A program made the position numbers and the translations under genes. Of a stretch of 64,000 nt of DNA, positions 12,708-29,600 are shown one piece after another (within the stretch, counting starts at the first letter, position 1; the number at the start of each line of letters is the position of its first letter). Below the pieces are notes generated by a model. It was given only the letters and a program-made list of their open reading frames with translations, was not told where the DNA came from and did no database searches. Origin of the DNA: Adiantum capillus-veneris (Eukaryota; Streptophyta; Polypodiopsida; Polypodiales; Pteridaceae); assembly GCA_014529385.2 (NCBI GenBank), contig CM043963.1, positions 4,031,001 to 4,095,000 of the forward strand, given 5' to 3'.

Positions 12708-12930
12708 AGATCCGCCGATTTAGGCAGTGTGTAAATGCTCATCTTGGTGTAGATCGTCGATTTAGGCAACACCAGTTATCTGTGCAGATCCGCTGATTTA
12801 GGCAGCACACTCAAAAAATTACACATTCACAATGGTAAATGCAGATTCGCCGATTTAGGCAGCATTAGTGCAGATTCGCCGATATAGGTAGCACGTCTTA
12901 TTGGTGTAGATTCGCCGATTTAGGCAACAC
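12708..12930 (+). repeat. six copies of a 23-bp motif with unequal spacers
   Basis: The core AGATTCGCCGATTTAGGCAG, usually followed by CAC, starts near 12708, 12751, 12786, 12843, 12872 and 12908. Spacers differ in length (about 6 to 34 bp) and sequence, several ending in GGTGT or GTGC before the core. It is not a simple tandem repeat. Confidence 0.85.
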
Positions 12931-13340
12931 CAATCACAAAATCATGCTGCAATGGCTGGCCACCATTGCAACTGGTATGATTTCGTTACCCGGGTACATA
13001 ATGAAAGTGATTTGGATTTGGACTTTTATTGTGGAATTGGAATTGGATTGGAATTTGGTATCTGGTGATTATATAGCAGTGTTTATGTGATGAGACTTGA
13101 CATTATGAGATTGATGATGAGCGTGACCAATGATATCCTGATTCATCAGGGTATGACATATACTGCTTATTCTAGTGGTATGGGACACTAGAATAGGTAG
13201 TATGTGGATGACAGGAGGCATAAGCAATATTCTCTAATTTTATGAATTTTGTTATTATTTGATACATATTTCTAATCATTGTTTTTGACAAGTATTGTTT
13301 GCAGATTTTTATCTTCGCAACTGAGGAAAGTTGCTTTCCA

Positions 13341-13349
13341 ACGGAGAGG
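13341..13349 (+). other. polypurine tract before LTR 2
   Basis: ACGGAGAGG, two bases before the TG of the second LTR, fits a plus-strand primer. Confidence 0.6.
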
Positions 13350-13351
13350 TA

Positions 13352-13855
13352 TGTTATAGAAATGATATTTTATGATTTACTGCAGCTGACAGGTGGAAAA
13401 GACTAGACCAAGCTAGGCCTATGCGAATGGAAACATATATATATATATATATATATATGTATTGTACATTTTATTATTCAAGTGCTCTTTATGAGCTTTG
13501 GCCATTTATGACCGGCCGGCCAGTTTGTACTCACTTTGACCATTCAAGAATCTATAAATTAAATACGTGCAAGAGGGAAATGGTGACTCTTGCACGGGGG
13601 GAGATTGCACCCAGTGTCTGTGTATTCTTCTCTCCTCTCCTCCCTTATCTCTCGTTGTGCCGGCGTAGCACTCCGCTCTAGGAGGTGCGCCTGCACATGC
13701 TCTCTGGCTCTCTCCCGCTCTCTATCTCTCTCTGTTCGTGTTTATCGCCGATTATGTGCTCGTGGATTCGTCAGGTATGTAGATCTACCGCTTTTCTTGT
13801 CTGTAGCGTGTGATATTACGTATTTTGCAGGCCTTCCACGCTCCTGACTGTAGCA
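13352..13855 (+). repeat. LTR 2 of the three-LTR element (direct)
   Basis: Direct copy of 7238-7749 with a shorter AT tract, starting TGTTATAG and ending TGTAGCA. Its right border is not followed by a target duplication but by a reversed primer-site sequence. Confidence 0.9.
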
Positions 13856-13869
13856 GGCTCTGATATCAC
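13856..13869 (-). other. reversed primer-site spacer between LTR 2 and LTR 3
   Basis: GGCTCTGATATCAC is the reverse complement of GTGATATCAGAGCC, matching GTGGTATCAGAGC after LTR 1 with one substitution. So the inverted LTR brings its own adjoining primer site. Confidence 0.85.
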
Positions 13870-14259
13870 TGCTACAGTCAGGAGCGTGGAAGGCCTGCAA
13901 AATACGTAATATCACACGCTACAGACAAGAAAAGTGGTAGATCTACATACCTGATGAATCCACGAGCACATAATCGATGATAAACACGAACAGAGAGAGA
14001 TAGAGAGCGGGAGAGAGCCAGAGAGCATGTGCAGGCGCACCTCCTAAAGCGGAGTGCTACGCCGGCACAGCGAGAGAGAAGGAAGGAGAGGAGAGAAGAA
14101 TACACAGACACTGGGTGCAATCTCCCCCCGTGCAAGAGTCACCATTTCCCTCTTGCACGTATTTAATTTATAGATTCTTGAATGGTCAAAGTGAGTACAA
14201 ACTGGCCGGCCGGTCATAAATGGCCAAATCTCATAAAGAGCACTTGAATAATAAAATGT

Positions 14260-14321
<62 letters not shown>

Positions 14322-14401
14322 TCCATTCGCATAGGCCTAGCTCAGTGTAGTCTTTTCCACCTGTCAGCTGCAGTAAATCATAAAATATTATTTCTATAAC
14401 A
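13870..14401 (-). repeat. LTR 3 of the three-LTR element (inverted)
   Basis: Reverse complement of the LTR sequence, ending CTATAACA at 14401, then ACACG. The AT tract is the longest of the three copies (about 14263-14318). Confidence 0.9.
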
Positions 14402-14406
14402 ACACG
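14402..14406 (+). repeat. target-site duplication ACACG, right copy
   Basis: Matches 7233-7237 exactly. Confidence 0.85.
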
Positions 14407-15942
14407 TACACAAAGAAATGTGTGAAAAGTGGAGACATGCGCCAACAAAGGAGGTTGATACAATAGAGGCTCGCCTCATATGCCAATGGTGGCGCAACGG
14501 TCACTCCATAGACCGTAATATTGATACATGGATTCATGGATTAGTTGTTGGGAAATTCGTATTGTGCATTGGGGTGGCATTATGACAAGTGTAGAGAGAA
14601 GCTCCGATGGACCAAACACTCCACGCACAAACCTCGCAGAGAGCAAGCATGGTAGTTGGCTGGCAGGGGAGGGTTTTCATAGATTCATCTCCTTTTATGA
14701 TGCATGTACAACGGATTTAGCAAATTCTATTCTATAGAGCACCGAGGACATTTTGTACAGCCATGGAAAACACATTGGGAAGGGTCCATCGATACAAAAG
14801 CTTGCCGAACACCATGGAAGTCGTCCTAGTCAAGAAATAAGGACGGTGAAAAAAGCTACTTAGGGCACTCCAATGTACAAAGCAAGAACTCCACTGATAG
14901 GGGATAAGGAGACATCACGGCGGAAGCAAAGACCAAGTGAAGTTATTAATGTGGAGGATGATGCATCACACAAGACAGAGTACAACTCGTTAGCAAAGAT
15001 CATAAGAAGGGTGGGAGGCCCCGTACGATTGACTTTGTGTAGGAAAGCACATCACAAACCCCATATGGAAGGATAGATTTAGGTGAAAAGTTTGTAATGG
15101 AACGCAAGGTAAATGAGGCAATGTGGGCTATACGCCAAATGCCGCAAGGTAGCAGAGTGACATGTAGTGGCATACCAAGAGAAATAGGTGTGGGTAGAAC
15201 ATTGCAGGTTCAAACCTTGGTGTATCGGCCCCATCTTTTGAGGGATACCGAAAGAATACCAAAGGTGTGGTACGCGAGTGGTTTTGATTTTGTCTAGATC
15301 ATGTGGTACATTGCTACATAGTGGATCAAAACATAGAGCCACAGCCTCAATAGCCACCACACGTTTGGCCCGTGCATGTTGGCACCGACCTAACCAGTGA
15401 GCAAGTGCAACTATTGTTTGAAGGGGGGTATCAAGTGGAGTTTACCAACTCATACGCCAGTTGTTGTTGCTCAAAACCAGAGGAACACACCTATGAGGTT
15501 AGATGATGCAACCACTCCTCAAGGTAGTGCACGAGCCACAATGTGGGACGGTGTGTGCATACAATATCGGTCATCCATTTCTGGGGATGCTGCTTGCTAG
15601 ACCAGCCATGAACTAGCGATGAAGGCAAAGGTGGTAGGGGAGATATGTGGGGTAGATGGTGTTCATGAGGTCTTCAAAGTAGAGTCACACGACAAAGATG
15701 GTCATGTCGGATTGTATAATGTTTGTATTTGCAAGGAGCCGTCGTGCACATGCCCAGACTTCATGGATCGGGTGACAAAGCACAAACCATATCTTGCATG
15801 CAAACACATATATTTTATTTTCCTATGTATACTAGGGCTTAGCCAATATGAGAACATGTTTATCCATGAGCCTATTCTATCTGATGTTGATATATTTGAC
15901 GCACTTAGTCGGGGCGGAACCTATCCAGTCATAGATCCGTAG
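14402..15942 (+). pseudogene. MULE-like transposase, C-terminal part with SWIM zinc finger
   Basis: Continues the transposase cut at 7237. A Trp-rich stretch (ICQWWRNGH) near 14478 is followed by TNLAESKHGSWLAG near 14628 and GKGPSIQKLAEH near 14775, the usual order in this transposase group. At 15619-15942 lies a SWIM-type zinc finger: CTCPDF near 15745, then the paired Cys-x-His ACKHIYF near 15797. Several stops (14573, 14736, 14859, 15076, 15600) separate the open pieces. SWIM fingers bind DNA or protein in MULE and FAR1-like proteins (family knowledge). Confidence 0.6.
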
Positions 15943-16845
15943 AATTTGTCGTTTCTAATTTTTTGCAAGCAAGATTAGGAAGACGACCCTACTACCAGTT
16001 TTGGATATGCCCAGGATATGCCCTTTCAATTAACACATCATGGTGCACAATTTTGCAATTGTTTTGTTGATTGTGTAAAAGGGTAACTTGCTATTGAGGT
16101 GTCACATCATTAATAATTTATCGAATATTAAATTAATGGTCTCCCAAATGCTATAAAATTGGTTATCACTTTAGTTTTTTTGTGCAATCTCCCAAAATCT
16201 ATCATAGAGCTTGTCTACTACTCCCACAATGTCTCAAGATCTTGAGAACATCATCAAGTCAGTTGGGATGCAATGAAGGCCATTCCCAATGCAGGGACCA
16301 CATATGGAAAAGAATAGTTTCCAAAGGCTCTCAAGGAAATGACAAATTTATATCGCCTTTATTGATGCTGCAACACAATCAACATGCACTCGTTGCTAAA
16401 CTTGAACAAGAGGGAGAAATTTTCTATCAACTGTTGGAAGAAAGTTGGAATTATCATAGAAGAAGATGAGGGGATACTCAAGGAGCAGCCAGGGTGGGCA
16501 TATGGTGAACTCTCTCTTGCCTATAGAGGGCAGTACTACTACAAACATCGGGCCTTCCAAAGGATGAATGCACTTGTACCATATAAAGTGTTGCCTTGTG
16601 TACTGCAAGTAATAGCCTATGTAATGCTACGACTGCACCATATAAATTGCTACCTTATGTATTGCAAGTAATATGGAACGAAATGTAACGGCGCACCATA
16701 TAAAGTGCTGCTTTATGTATTGCAAGCAATATGGAATGTAATTTTTTTCTATTATTAATGGATGTTCATCTTTTAAGTAGCCTAGTTGTCACCGTCTTTG
16801 AAACATTTTGAAAATTGGCATATCATTGCCTATGACTCACAGTTT

Positions 16846-16850
<5 letters not shown>
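15943..16850. other. gene-free stretch with a minisatellite
   Basis: No protein recognised. The open frame at 16182-16469 has no family I know; it may be 3' sequence of the MULE-like element. Confidence 0.35.
16575..16745. repeat. tandem repeat, three units of about 58 bp
   Basis: Each unit opens with CACCATATAAAGTGCTG or a close variant (16575, 16635, 16693) followed by TTATGTATTGCAAGTAATA. Confidence 0.8.
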
Positions 16851-16883
<33 letters not shown>

Positions 16884-16886
16884 GTG

Positions 16887-17000
16887 CGTTCTCAATGTCT
16901 ATGTGCATTGGTATACAGGAAGAAGAGAGTTAGCATTGAACAAGCGTTCTCACCGTCTATGTGCATTGGGTTACAGGAAGAAGAGAGTTAGCATTGAAAA
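16887..17000. repeat. 57-bp tandem duplication
   Basis: Units at 16887-16943 and 16944-17000 share CGTTCTCA, CTATGTGCATTGG, and AGGAAGAAGAGAGTTAGC. They sit between a (TC)n tract (16849-16881) and the long GA array at 17005. Confidence 0.85.
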
Positions 17001-17002
17001 AA

Positions 17003-18007
<1,005 letters not shown>

Positions 18008-18078
18008 TATCCTTGTAGATCGAGAAACCCTTAGTGCAGAAAATTGACTGTGTGACCCTTTCTCTGATGCACTCAATC

Positions 18079-18242
18079 AAGCCTTAACCAAGGTTGAAGG
18101 TTGAAGTAGCCGCTATCGCCGCGAGCACCTTGGAGTGCAGAACGTGGCATGAGGCTGGGGAAGCAAGCCTTAACCAAGGTTGAAGGTTGAAGCAGCACCG
18201 CGAGCACCTTGGAGTGCAGAACATGGCGTGAGGCTGGGGAAG
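18079..18242. repeat. tandem duplication of about 80 bp
   Basis: AAGCCTTAACCAAGGTTGAA opens both copies (18079 and 18165), and both end in GAGGCTGGGGAAG. The first copy has about 8 extra bases. Confidence 0.9.
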
Positions 18243-18297
18243 TTGTTGTGGATGTGGACAGAGCTAGGGCATCCGACAAAGCCGAAATGAGAGAGAG

Positions 18298-18921
<624 letters not shown>

Positions 18922-19144
18922 TGTTACCATATACATGTGGTAGTGATGTGTGAACACACTAGGACCGCCGGGGCATTTTTCCCTCTTTAGGAGGTTTTTT
19001 CCCCGTGCATTGTATATACCCCCATCACTCTAGGGATATCTATCTTTCCATTTCACACTAAGTAATACACTCTCAGTTGTGTGCCTTGAGCTTCCTTCGT
19101 TTTCTCCAAGCTGTGTGCATTTCTCTGCAACCCTAATTCCAACA
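18922..19144 (+). repeat. 5' LTR of copia 1
   Basis: TGTTACCATATACATGTGGT at the start and AATTCCAACA at the end; TATA-like TGTATATAC near 19011. Nearly identical to 29376-29600. Confidence 0.92.
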
Positions 19145-19146
19145 AT

Positions 19147-19158
19147 TGGTATCAGAGC
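19147..19158 (+). other. primer binding site of copia 1
   Basis: TGGTATCAGAGC, two bases after the LTR; initiator tRNA-Met type. Confidence 0.85.
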
Positions 19159-19505
19159 AGGTTGCGTCCTCTGGAGCTCAGTCGCCAGCAAGTCCAACAC
19201 ACACCTACTCACTTTCTCCGATTTCTGTGAGCTTTGGTTAGCGTTCACAGGTTGACAAAAATTTTGGGATATCTTTTAGAGCTCAATTGCTCAGATTTTT
19301 GATTCGGGCTCATTTCGGCCTGCGTTTCCACTACAGACAGTATTGCACATGCTATTTCGTCATTTTGTGCAAGAAAACATTCAGTGTTGTTTTTTGCATA
19401 ACAGTTACCTTACAGTCTTCTATCGTTTGTGCTATATAGCACGCATTGTTCCCGCTTTGTTTCTCCTCTTTTCGGGCATTTTTCACATGAGGGACAGCAT
19501 TTACC

Positions 19506-21053
19506 ATGGTTGACAACAACACACATGCGTTCAAGATGTTTGCTGCTGCTGAGGACAGATTGGATGGGGACAATTACCCTATGTGGGCTTACATGATGCA
19601 ACATGTTCTTATGTCAAAGGGAGTCTAGAATATTGTGCAGGGCATTGATGTACATCCTGGTTCTGAGGATGCAGGCGATGTTGAGGATGTTGCTAGTCTT
19701 GCTGCAAGGATTGCTACTATTAGAGTTGTTTTGCCTACGGCAGAACAATCTCGTTGGGATGTAAAGGATGTGCAGGCTCATGCATTGATTGTGTTGTTCG
19801 TGAAGAGGACCATTGTTCCTCACATTTGTTCAATAAAATTTGCAAAACAGGCTTGGGATATTTTGGCTAGTCTTTATGCAAGTCGCAATGAGGCTAAAAT
19901 TTCTTTGTTGCCTAAAGAGCTGGAATTGAAGATTATGCATGAGGAAGATGATATGGACACTTTCCTTGCTGGTGTCAAGTATATCAATGAGAAACTTATT
20001 TCTGCAGGTGAAGTCATTTCAGACAGTTCCCTTGTGCAGACTGCTCTTCATGCCTTACCAGATTCTTACCAGACTTTTGCTAGTACTTGCAGACTTATGA
20101 CCCAAGGAAATCCTAAAGTTGTCAAGTTTGATGCATTATTCACATTGCTGTTGCAAGAGTCACTTTCCAGAAAAACCAGGACTAGACAGCGTGTAGTTGA
20201 ACAGGCTTTTATTGCTTCTCAAAGAAAGGGTGGCAACAGCAATGCAGCCACTTCTTATGGTTCTGCTGTGAGTGGCAAAACTTCTGTTCCCAATGCTTCT
20301 GCTGGTAGCACTTCGTCTGGCAATTCTGGTAATAAGGGCAAAAACAAGATGGGTTGCCATTATTGTAAAGCCAATGATCATTTGATCAAGCAGTGTCCTA
20401 AATTGAAGGCCAAAGAGGCTAAGAAGAAAGAGGGTGATTCCAATGCAAATGCTGGTTCCACTACAAATGCAACCATTTTTGAGTCTTCTGTGAAAGGAGA
20501 CTGTGTTGCTGATGTTGATGGAGAATGGGCTTTTAGTACAGAGTGCACTTACAATCCTGTTGTCCATGATGCATGCATGTCAATTGCTGCAGATTCACAT
20601 TTGTGGTATTTCGACAGTGGTACTATAAAGCACATTACCTCACATCGTGAATTGTTCACCTCTCTTGAGTCTGTCCCTCATGGGAATTCATTCACTTGTG
20701 CCAAGAATGCCTCTTATCTGGTTCAGGGAGTTGGAAAGATTGTGCTTACTGCTACAAATGGTAGTTCTTTCACATTTGTTGATGCACTTTATGTACCTGG
20801 GATCAAGAAGAATCTTTTGTCTATATCTGCACTTGCTGGACTTGTAGTCAAATTTGTGGATGACAGATGTACAGTTCATGATCTCAGTTTTGGTGATGAA
20901 ACTATTGCATCTGGGCTTCTCTGTCGTGGGCTATATAATCTCACTTTGTATGACAAGTGTGGACAAAATTTTGCAAATGCAGTTGCAGATTCAAGGGCTA
21001 TTTTCAAATGCAAAACTTTGGTATGCACATTTTGGTCATCTGATTTTTGCTAG
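19506..21053 (+). pseudogene. copia 1 gag, protease start
   Basis: ATG at 19506 (MVDNNTHAFKMF), UBN2-type gag, zinc knuckle CHYCKANDHLIKQC (CX2CX4HX4C) near 20358, then the aspartic protease region with WYFDSGTIKHIT near 20606. Gag packages element RNA; the protease cuts the polyprotein (family knowledge). TAG at 19626-19628 replaces the Trp that copia 3 keeps at this point. The frame then runs open to 21053, where a frameshift (about 20990-21020) parts it from the integrase region. Confidence 0.88.
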
Positions 21054-21656
21054 TTTGCTGTGTTTGCAGAATCTAATATGGTTTCTTCTTTGCCACCTCT
21101 TGAAGCTCCTGTCAAAAATTCTTGTGAAGGCTATATTTTGGGTAAGATGCAATGTTCTAAGTTTCCAAAGGATGGTTCACTTAGGGCCACATGCAAGTTG
21201 CAGCTTGTGCATAGTGATGTTTGTGGGCCCATGCAAACTCCGTCCTTGGGCAATTACCTTTACTTCGTGACTTTCATTGATGATTACTCCAAGCATGCAT
21301 GGGTATTTCCGCTTAAAGCGAAGTCCGAAGTTTTTATGTGCTTCAAACAATTTCTGGCTATGGCTGAAAATGTATCGAAACGTACTATGGGCACCCTCTG
21401 TTCCGATCGAGGGGGGGGAGTATATGTCTCATGAATTTAATGCATTTTTGTCTCGTTGTGGGATAAAAGACCAATGTATAGTGCCTTATACACTTCAACA
21501 AAATGGTGTTACTGAGAGGAAAAACAGGTCACTTACGAAAATGGCATGATGTATGTTCAAAAGTCAAGCTTTGCCGCATTCTTTTTGGCTTGAGGCCATC
21601 ATGTGTGCCACTTATGTACTAAACAGGTCTCCTACGAAAGCTTTGCAGTCTATTAT
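21018..21656 (+). pseudogene. copia 1 integrase, first part
   Basis: Pre-integrase zone (YAHFGHL near 21022) and integrase core (HSDVCGPM, TFIDDYSK, then the RGG region). An extra G in the run at 21409-21415 shifts the frame; after it come VPYTLQQNGVTERKNRSL with the catalytic Glu, and a stop at 21547. Cut at 21656 by N1. Confidence 0.85.
21652..21656 (+). repeat. target duplication of N1, left copy (ATTAT)
   Basis: ATTAT here and ATTAC at 27163-27167, one difference, flank N1. Confidence 0.7.
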
Positions 21657-21812
21657 TGTAAATCCTTGGAGACTGTGATACTGGATCCACCGCCCTATGT
21701 ATAGAGCGGCTCCTAGCCCTAGCCATCATATGGATCCCCAATCCACACTGGTCCAGTCCGAGCCCCTGGCTCAGGTCCTTGACCCCCTAGGCTTAGGATC
21801 CTTGTCCTGACA
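21657..21812 (-). repeat. 3' LTR of N1
   Basis: On the minus strand it starts TGTCAGGACAAGG and ends in TTTACA. It matches 26999-27162 closely. Confidence 0.85.
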
Positions 21813-21828
21813 TTACTCCCCCCTTAAG
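21813..21828 (-). other. polypurine tract of N1
   Basis: On the minus strand AAGGGGGGAG lies directly before the LTR. Confidence 0.75.
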
Positions 21829-22312
21829 AAGACTTTTCGTCCTCGAAAACAAAAGTGGGAAACTTCTTCTTAAGAACACTAATGTTTTTCCAAGTGACAC
21901 CTTCCTCTGGTTGGTCTTTCCACTTGATTAAGGTTTGTTGACATACATGACGACGTGTATGCAACTCATGATAATCGAGAACACGTTTAGGTTCATGCAG
22001 TAAGGTAGGAGGTTCAATGAAATCAACCAAAATCTATTGGTCAATGACATTGTCATCCTCGTGTAACCGCTTACGTAAACGGCTTACATGAAACACCGGA
22101 TGAATACGAGAATGTGCAAGTAGAAATAATTTGTAGGCACGATCACCTACTCGCTTGAGTATTTTGAAAGACCCACAATATCGGGGAGATAATTTAGGTG
22201 TTGGCCCAGTTTTCAGACTTTCTGAATGTTCTGGCACATGTAAAAATACTTCCTCCCCTTCCTCAAAGGTAACTTGCCGATGTTTGTCATCAGCAGTAAA
22301 CAACCCCATCAT
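21824..22312 (-). pseudogene. Ty3/gypsy integrase C-terminus and chromodomain remnant
   Basis: Minus strand: VTFEEGEEVFLHVPEH, SPRYCGSFKILKRVGDRAY and IHPVFHVSRLRK form the conserved end of gypsy integrase; after an in-frame stop near 22033, the chromodomain-like IKWKDQPEEGVTWKNI follows. Chromodomains steer chromovirus integration to modified chromatin (family knowledge). The catalytic core of integrase and all upstream pol are missing. A shrunken copy of this tail lies at the same place in N2 (near 42600). Confidence 0.8.
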
Positions 22313-26985
<4,673 letters not shown>

Positions 26986-26997
26986 GCTCTGATACCA
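26986..26997 (-). other. primer binding site of N1
   Basis: GCTCTGATACCA, reverse complement of TGGTATCAGAGC, one base inside the 5' LTR. Confidence 0.85.
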
Positions 26998-26998
26998 G

Positions 26999-27162
26999 TG
27001 CAAAGCCTAGGAGACTGTGATACTAGATCCACCGCCCTACCACCCTATGTATAGATTGGCTCCTAGCCCTAGCCATCATATGGATCCCCTGTCCACACTG
27101 GTCCAGTCCGAGCCCCTGGCTCAGGTCCCTGACCCCCTAGGCTTAGGATTCTTGTCCTGACA
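26999..27162 (-). repeat. 5' LTR of N1
   Basis: Copy of 21657-21812 with an 8-bp difference (CCACCCTA) near 27040. Borders TG and CA. Confidence 0.85.
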
Positions 27163-29300
27163 ATTACGCCATATGAAGCTTGGCATGATAGAAAACCTTC
27201 TATTGAGCACATGCATGTTTTTGGCTATTTGGCATATGCTTTGGTGCCACAAACACAACGCAGGAAATTGGATGATAAGACTGTCAAATGAATTTTTGTT
27301 GGTTATAGTGTTGAAAGCAAAGGTACAGGTTGTATCATCCGCAAACAAAGGGTATTTTGGTTGCACGAGATGCAGTGTTTGTGGAAGATTCTATTCAGCC
27401 CTTGCTGTCATGTACTAGAGACAGTAATGTAAGCTCACAGGACATTTATGACACTTTGTTGTCTCTTTTCAGTGGTGGAAGTTAGAATTTAAATTCCAAT
27501 GAGGCAAATGTACAGCCTATGGGGGTTTCAAAAAATGTTGCAAATCAGCCTGTTAACTGATGCAAATGTACATGATGTACTTGATGAGGAAAGGGCTGAA
27601 AATGAGCAGGCTAGAGGTATGCCAAAATGGCTGGTGCATACATTGAGTGACAGTAAATTGCATGCACCTTTGTCTAGTCGTACTCGTTCAGGCTCTCGCC
27701 ATGCATCTTATGCATTAGATTGTTATGCTTTGGCTGTGTCTAGCCTACATGATGTTGAGGAACCTCCGTCTTTTGATGAGTCACAGAATTCAAAAAATAG
27801 GATGGCTGCCCTGCAATCAAAATATGATGCACTTATAGAATGACACATGGACTTTATGTGATTTGCCTCCTGGAAAAAAGGCCATTGGTACGAAGTGGGT
27901 TTACAAGTTGAAATGCAAGCCGGATGGTGAGATCGATCGCCATAAGGCTCAACTTGTTACAAAGGGTTATGCACGGCAAAAATGCATAGATTATGAAAAG
28001 ACTTTTTCTCCCACTTGTCGTATGAGTACTACTGTGCATTTTCTATGTGCATAGGCAGCTCATTTTGGTTGGGATGTACATCAATCAGGCATTGTTACTG
28101 CTTTCTTTAATGGTGACATATTTAAAGAAGTTTATGTAATGCAGCCTCGCGGTTTTGTCAAGAAAGGACAAGAGGACAAAGTGTTCAGATGTAAGAAGGC
28201 TTTGTATGGGTTGAATCAATCTCCTCATGCTTGGTATGAGAAAACTGACACTCATTTGGTCAAACAAGGCTTTGTAACCGTCCAACAAAAAACACGTTAT
28301 ATGTAAAGCGTGAGGGTAATGTACTTCTCATCGTGGTTCTTTATGTCGACGATTTGCTGATCACTGGACCAAATGAGAGACATTTTGCTGAATTTAAGGC
28401 TGATTTGAATGCTACTTTCAAGATGAAATATTTGGGGTTGTTGCATCATTACTTGGGTATACAGTTTAAGCCGTGTGATGGTGATATTGCCTTGTGTAAA
28501 AAAAGTTACATAGAGACATTGCTATGTAAGTTTGGACTTGAGGATTGCAAACCTATTGCCACTCCCATGGAAACAGGTTTGCATTTGAGTCTACATGATG
28601 CTGGTGATTGTGCTGATGTCACTCTTTACCAAACTGCTGTTTGTTGCCTCATTTATGTATGCAACATGAGGCCGGATGTTCAGTTTGCAATCTTACAGGT
28701 CAACAGATTTATGCATAGCCCAGGGTCTAAACATTGGCAGGCTATCAAGAGGATTTTCCGCTACCTTAGTGGCACTTCACATCTTGGCTTGTTTTATCCC
28801 AAGGGGGGATCATTGCTACCAGACTTACATGCTTTTTCGGACTCAGACTGGGCTAGTTGTTTTGACACAAGAGTGTCCACTAGTGGTTTTTGTTTCATGC
28901 TTGGCAGTTCATGTTTATCATGGTTGAGTAAGAAGAAACCTATTGTGGCCACTTCTAGTTGTGAGGCTGAGTACATGGAAATCTTCACAGCTACGGTTCG
29001 GTGTGTATGGCTCAGACGCCTTATGGCTGATCTGGGTGTTGGACACCGGGCATTGCCAACACTATCTACACTGACAATCAGAGCACATTGGCAGTTGCGA
29101 GGAACCCAATTTTTCATGCTCACACAAAGCACATTGAGGTGCATTACCACTATGTCAGGGAGAGTCTCTCAGTAGGAGAGATCATCTTGGCTTATATGCC
29201 AAAATAGGACAACCTTGCAGACCTTTTCACAAAGGCATTGTCTCATGAGAAGCTCGAAGCTTTCCGCAAAGCTCTGGGCTTGTTCCCCTTTGTGGACTGA
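27163..29300 (+). pseudogene. copia 1 pol, second part: reverse transcriptase and RNase H
   Basis: Resumes the integrase tail (HDRKPSIEH-like) after N1. Then WVYKLKCKPDG near 27896, QPRGFVKKGQEDKVF near 28141, YVDDLLITG with the catalytic aspartates near 28342, and RNase H with SDSDWAS near 28840 and ATSSCEAEYM near 28950. The largest open piece is 28333-29175. Stops at 27286, 27841 and 28052 and a frameshift near 28270 inactivate it. It ends at 29298 (FPFVD). Confidence 0.9.
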
Positions 29301-29365
29301 TCATGTCCTTAGGGCATGGCACTTCCCTTTACTCATGTGCCAGGTCTCGTTCACCGCATCACTCC

Positions 29366-29375
29366 AGGGGGGATT
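29366..29375 (+). other. polypurine tract of copia 1
   Basis: AGGGGGGATT directly precedes the 3' LTR. Confidence 0.75.
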
Positions 29376-29600
29376 TGTTACCATATACATGTGGTAGTGA
29401 TGTGTGTGAACACACTAGGACCGTCGGGGCATTTTTTCCCTCTTTAGGAGTTTTTTCCCCTGTGCATTGTATATACGCCCATCACTCTAGGCTATCTATC
29501 TTTCCATTGTATACTAAGTAATACACTCTCAGTTGTGTGCCTTGAGCTTCCTTCGTCTTTTCCAAGCTGTGTGCATTTCTGTGAAACCCTAATTCCAACA
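29376..29600 (+). repeat. 3' LTR of copia 1
   Basis: Starts TGTTACCATATACATG, ends TTCCAACA; TATA-like GTATATAC near 29468. Confidence 0.92.

Larger units (their letters stand above)
7763..13340. other. interior of the three-LTR element, mostly without genes
   Basis: No gag, protease, integrase or reverse transcriptase could be read here. It contains long microsatellites (8625-8702, 9223-9301, 11468-11511), a PPR-like gene fragment on the minus strand (10538-10960), a dispersed 23-bp motif array (12708-12930), and AT-rich DNA with nothing else recognised. Confidence 0.6.
7238..14401 (+). mobile_element. non-coding LTR retrotransposon with a third, inverted LTR
   Basis: LTR (7238-7749), primer site for initiator tRNA-Met (7751-7762), 5.6 kb of interior, purine tract (13341-13349), second LTR (13352-13855), 14 bases, then a third LTR in reverse orientation (13870-14401). 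The outer duplication ACACG pairs the first and the inverted third LTR, not the first and second. The interior has no clear gag or pol, so it behaves like a large non-autonomous (LARD-type) copia relative. A short frame at 7909-8070 (VLGIGSIGQI ... ITVGKLA) faintly recalls the copia region between protease and integrase and could be its last coding trace. Confidence 0.8.
5726..15942 (+). mobile_element. MULE-like DNA transposon, decayed and split by an LTR element
   Basis: Two coding stretches of one transposase lie on the same strand at 5770-7237 and 14402-15942, separated by an element (7238-14401) with a 5-bp duplication at its ends. Removing that element and one copy of ACACG joins the two halves at the point expected from the order of transposase regions. 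I could not find terminal inverted repeats, so the ends given are those of the recognisable coding sequence and the true element is longer. Confidence 0.65.

Noticed and set aside
12708-12930. CRISPR-like array
   Set aside because: Repeats are too variable and spacers too unequal, no cas genes, and the window is a plant nuclear genome.
13352-14401. LTR 3 as a separate, earlier solo LTR into which the element inserted
   Set aside because: The flanks of LTR 1-LTR 2 alone do not match, whereas LTR 1-LTR 3 flanks match at five of five bases.
28794-29150. 118-codon minus-strand frame opposite copia 1 RNase H
   Set aside because: Shadow of the plus-strand RNase H; a similar shadow occurs opposite copia 3 at 59695-60018.
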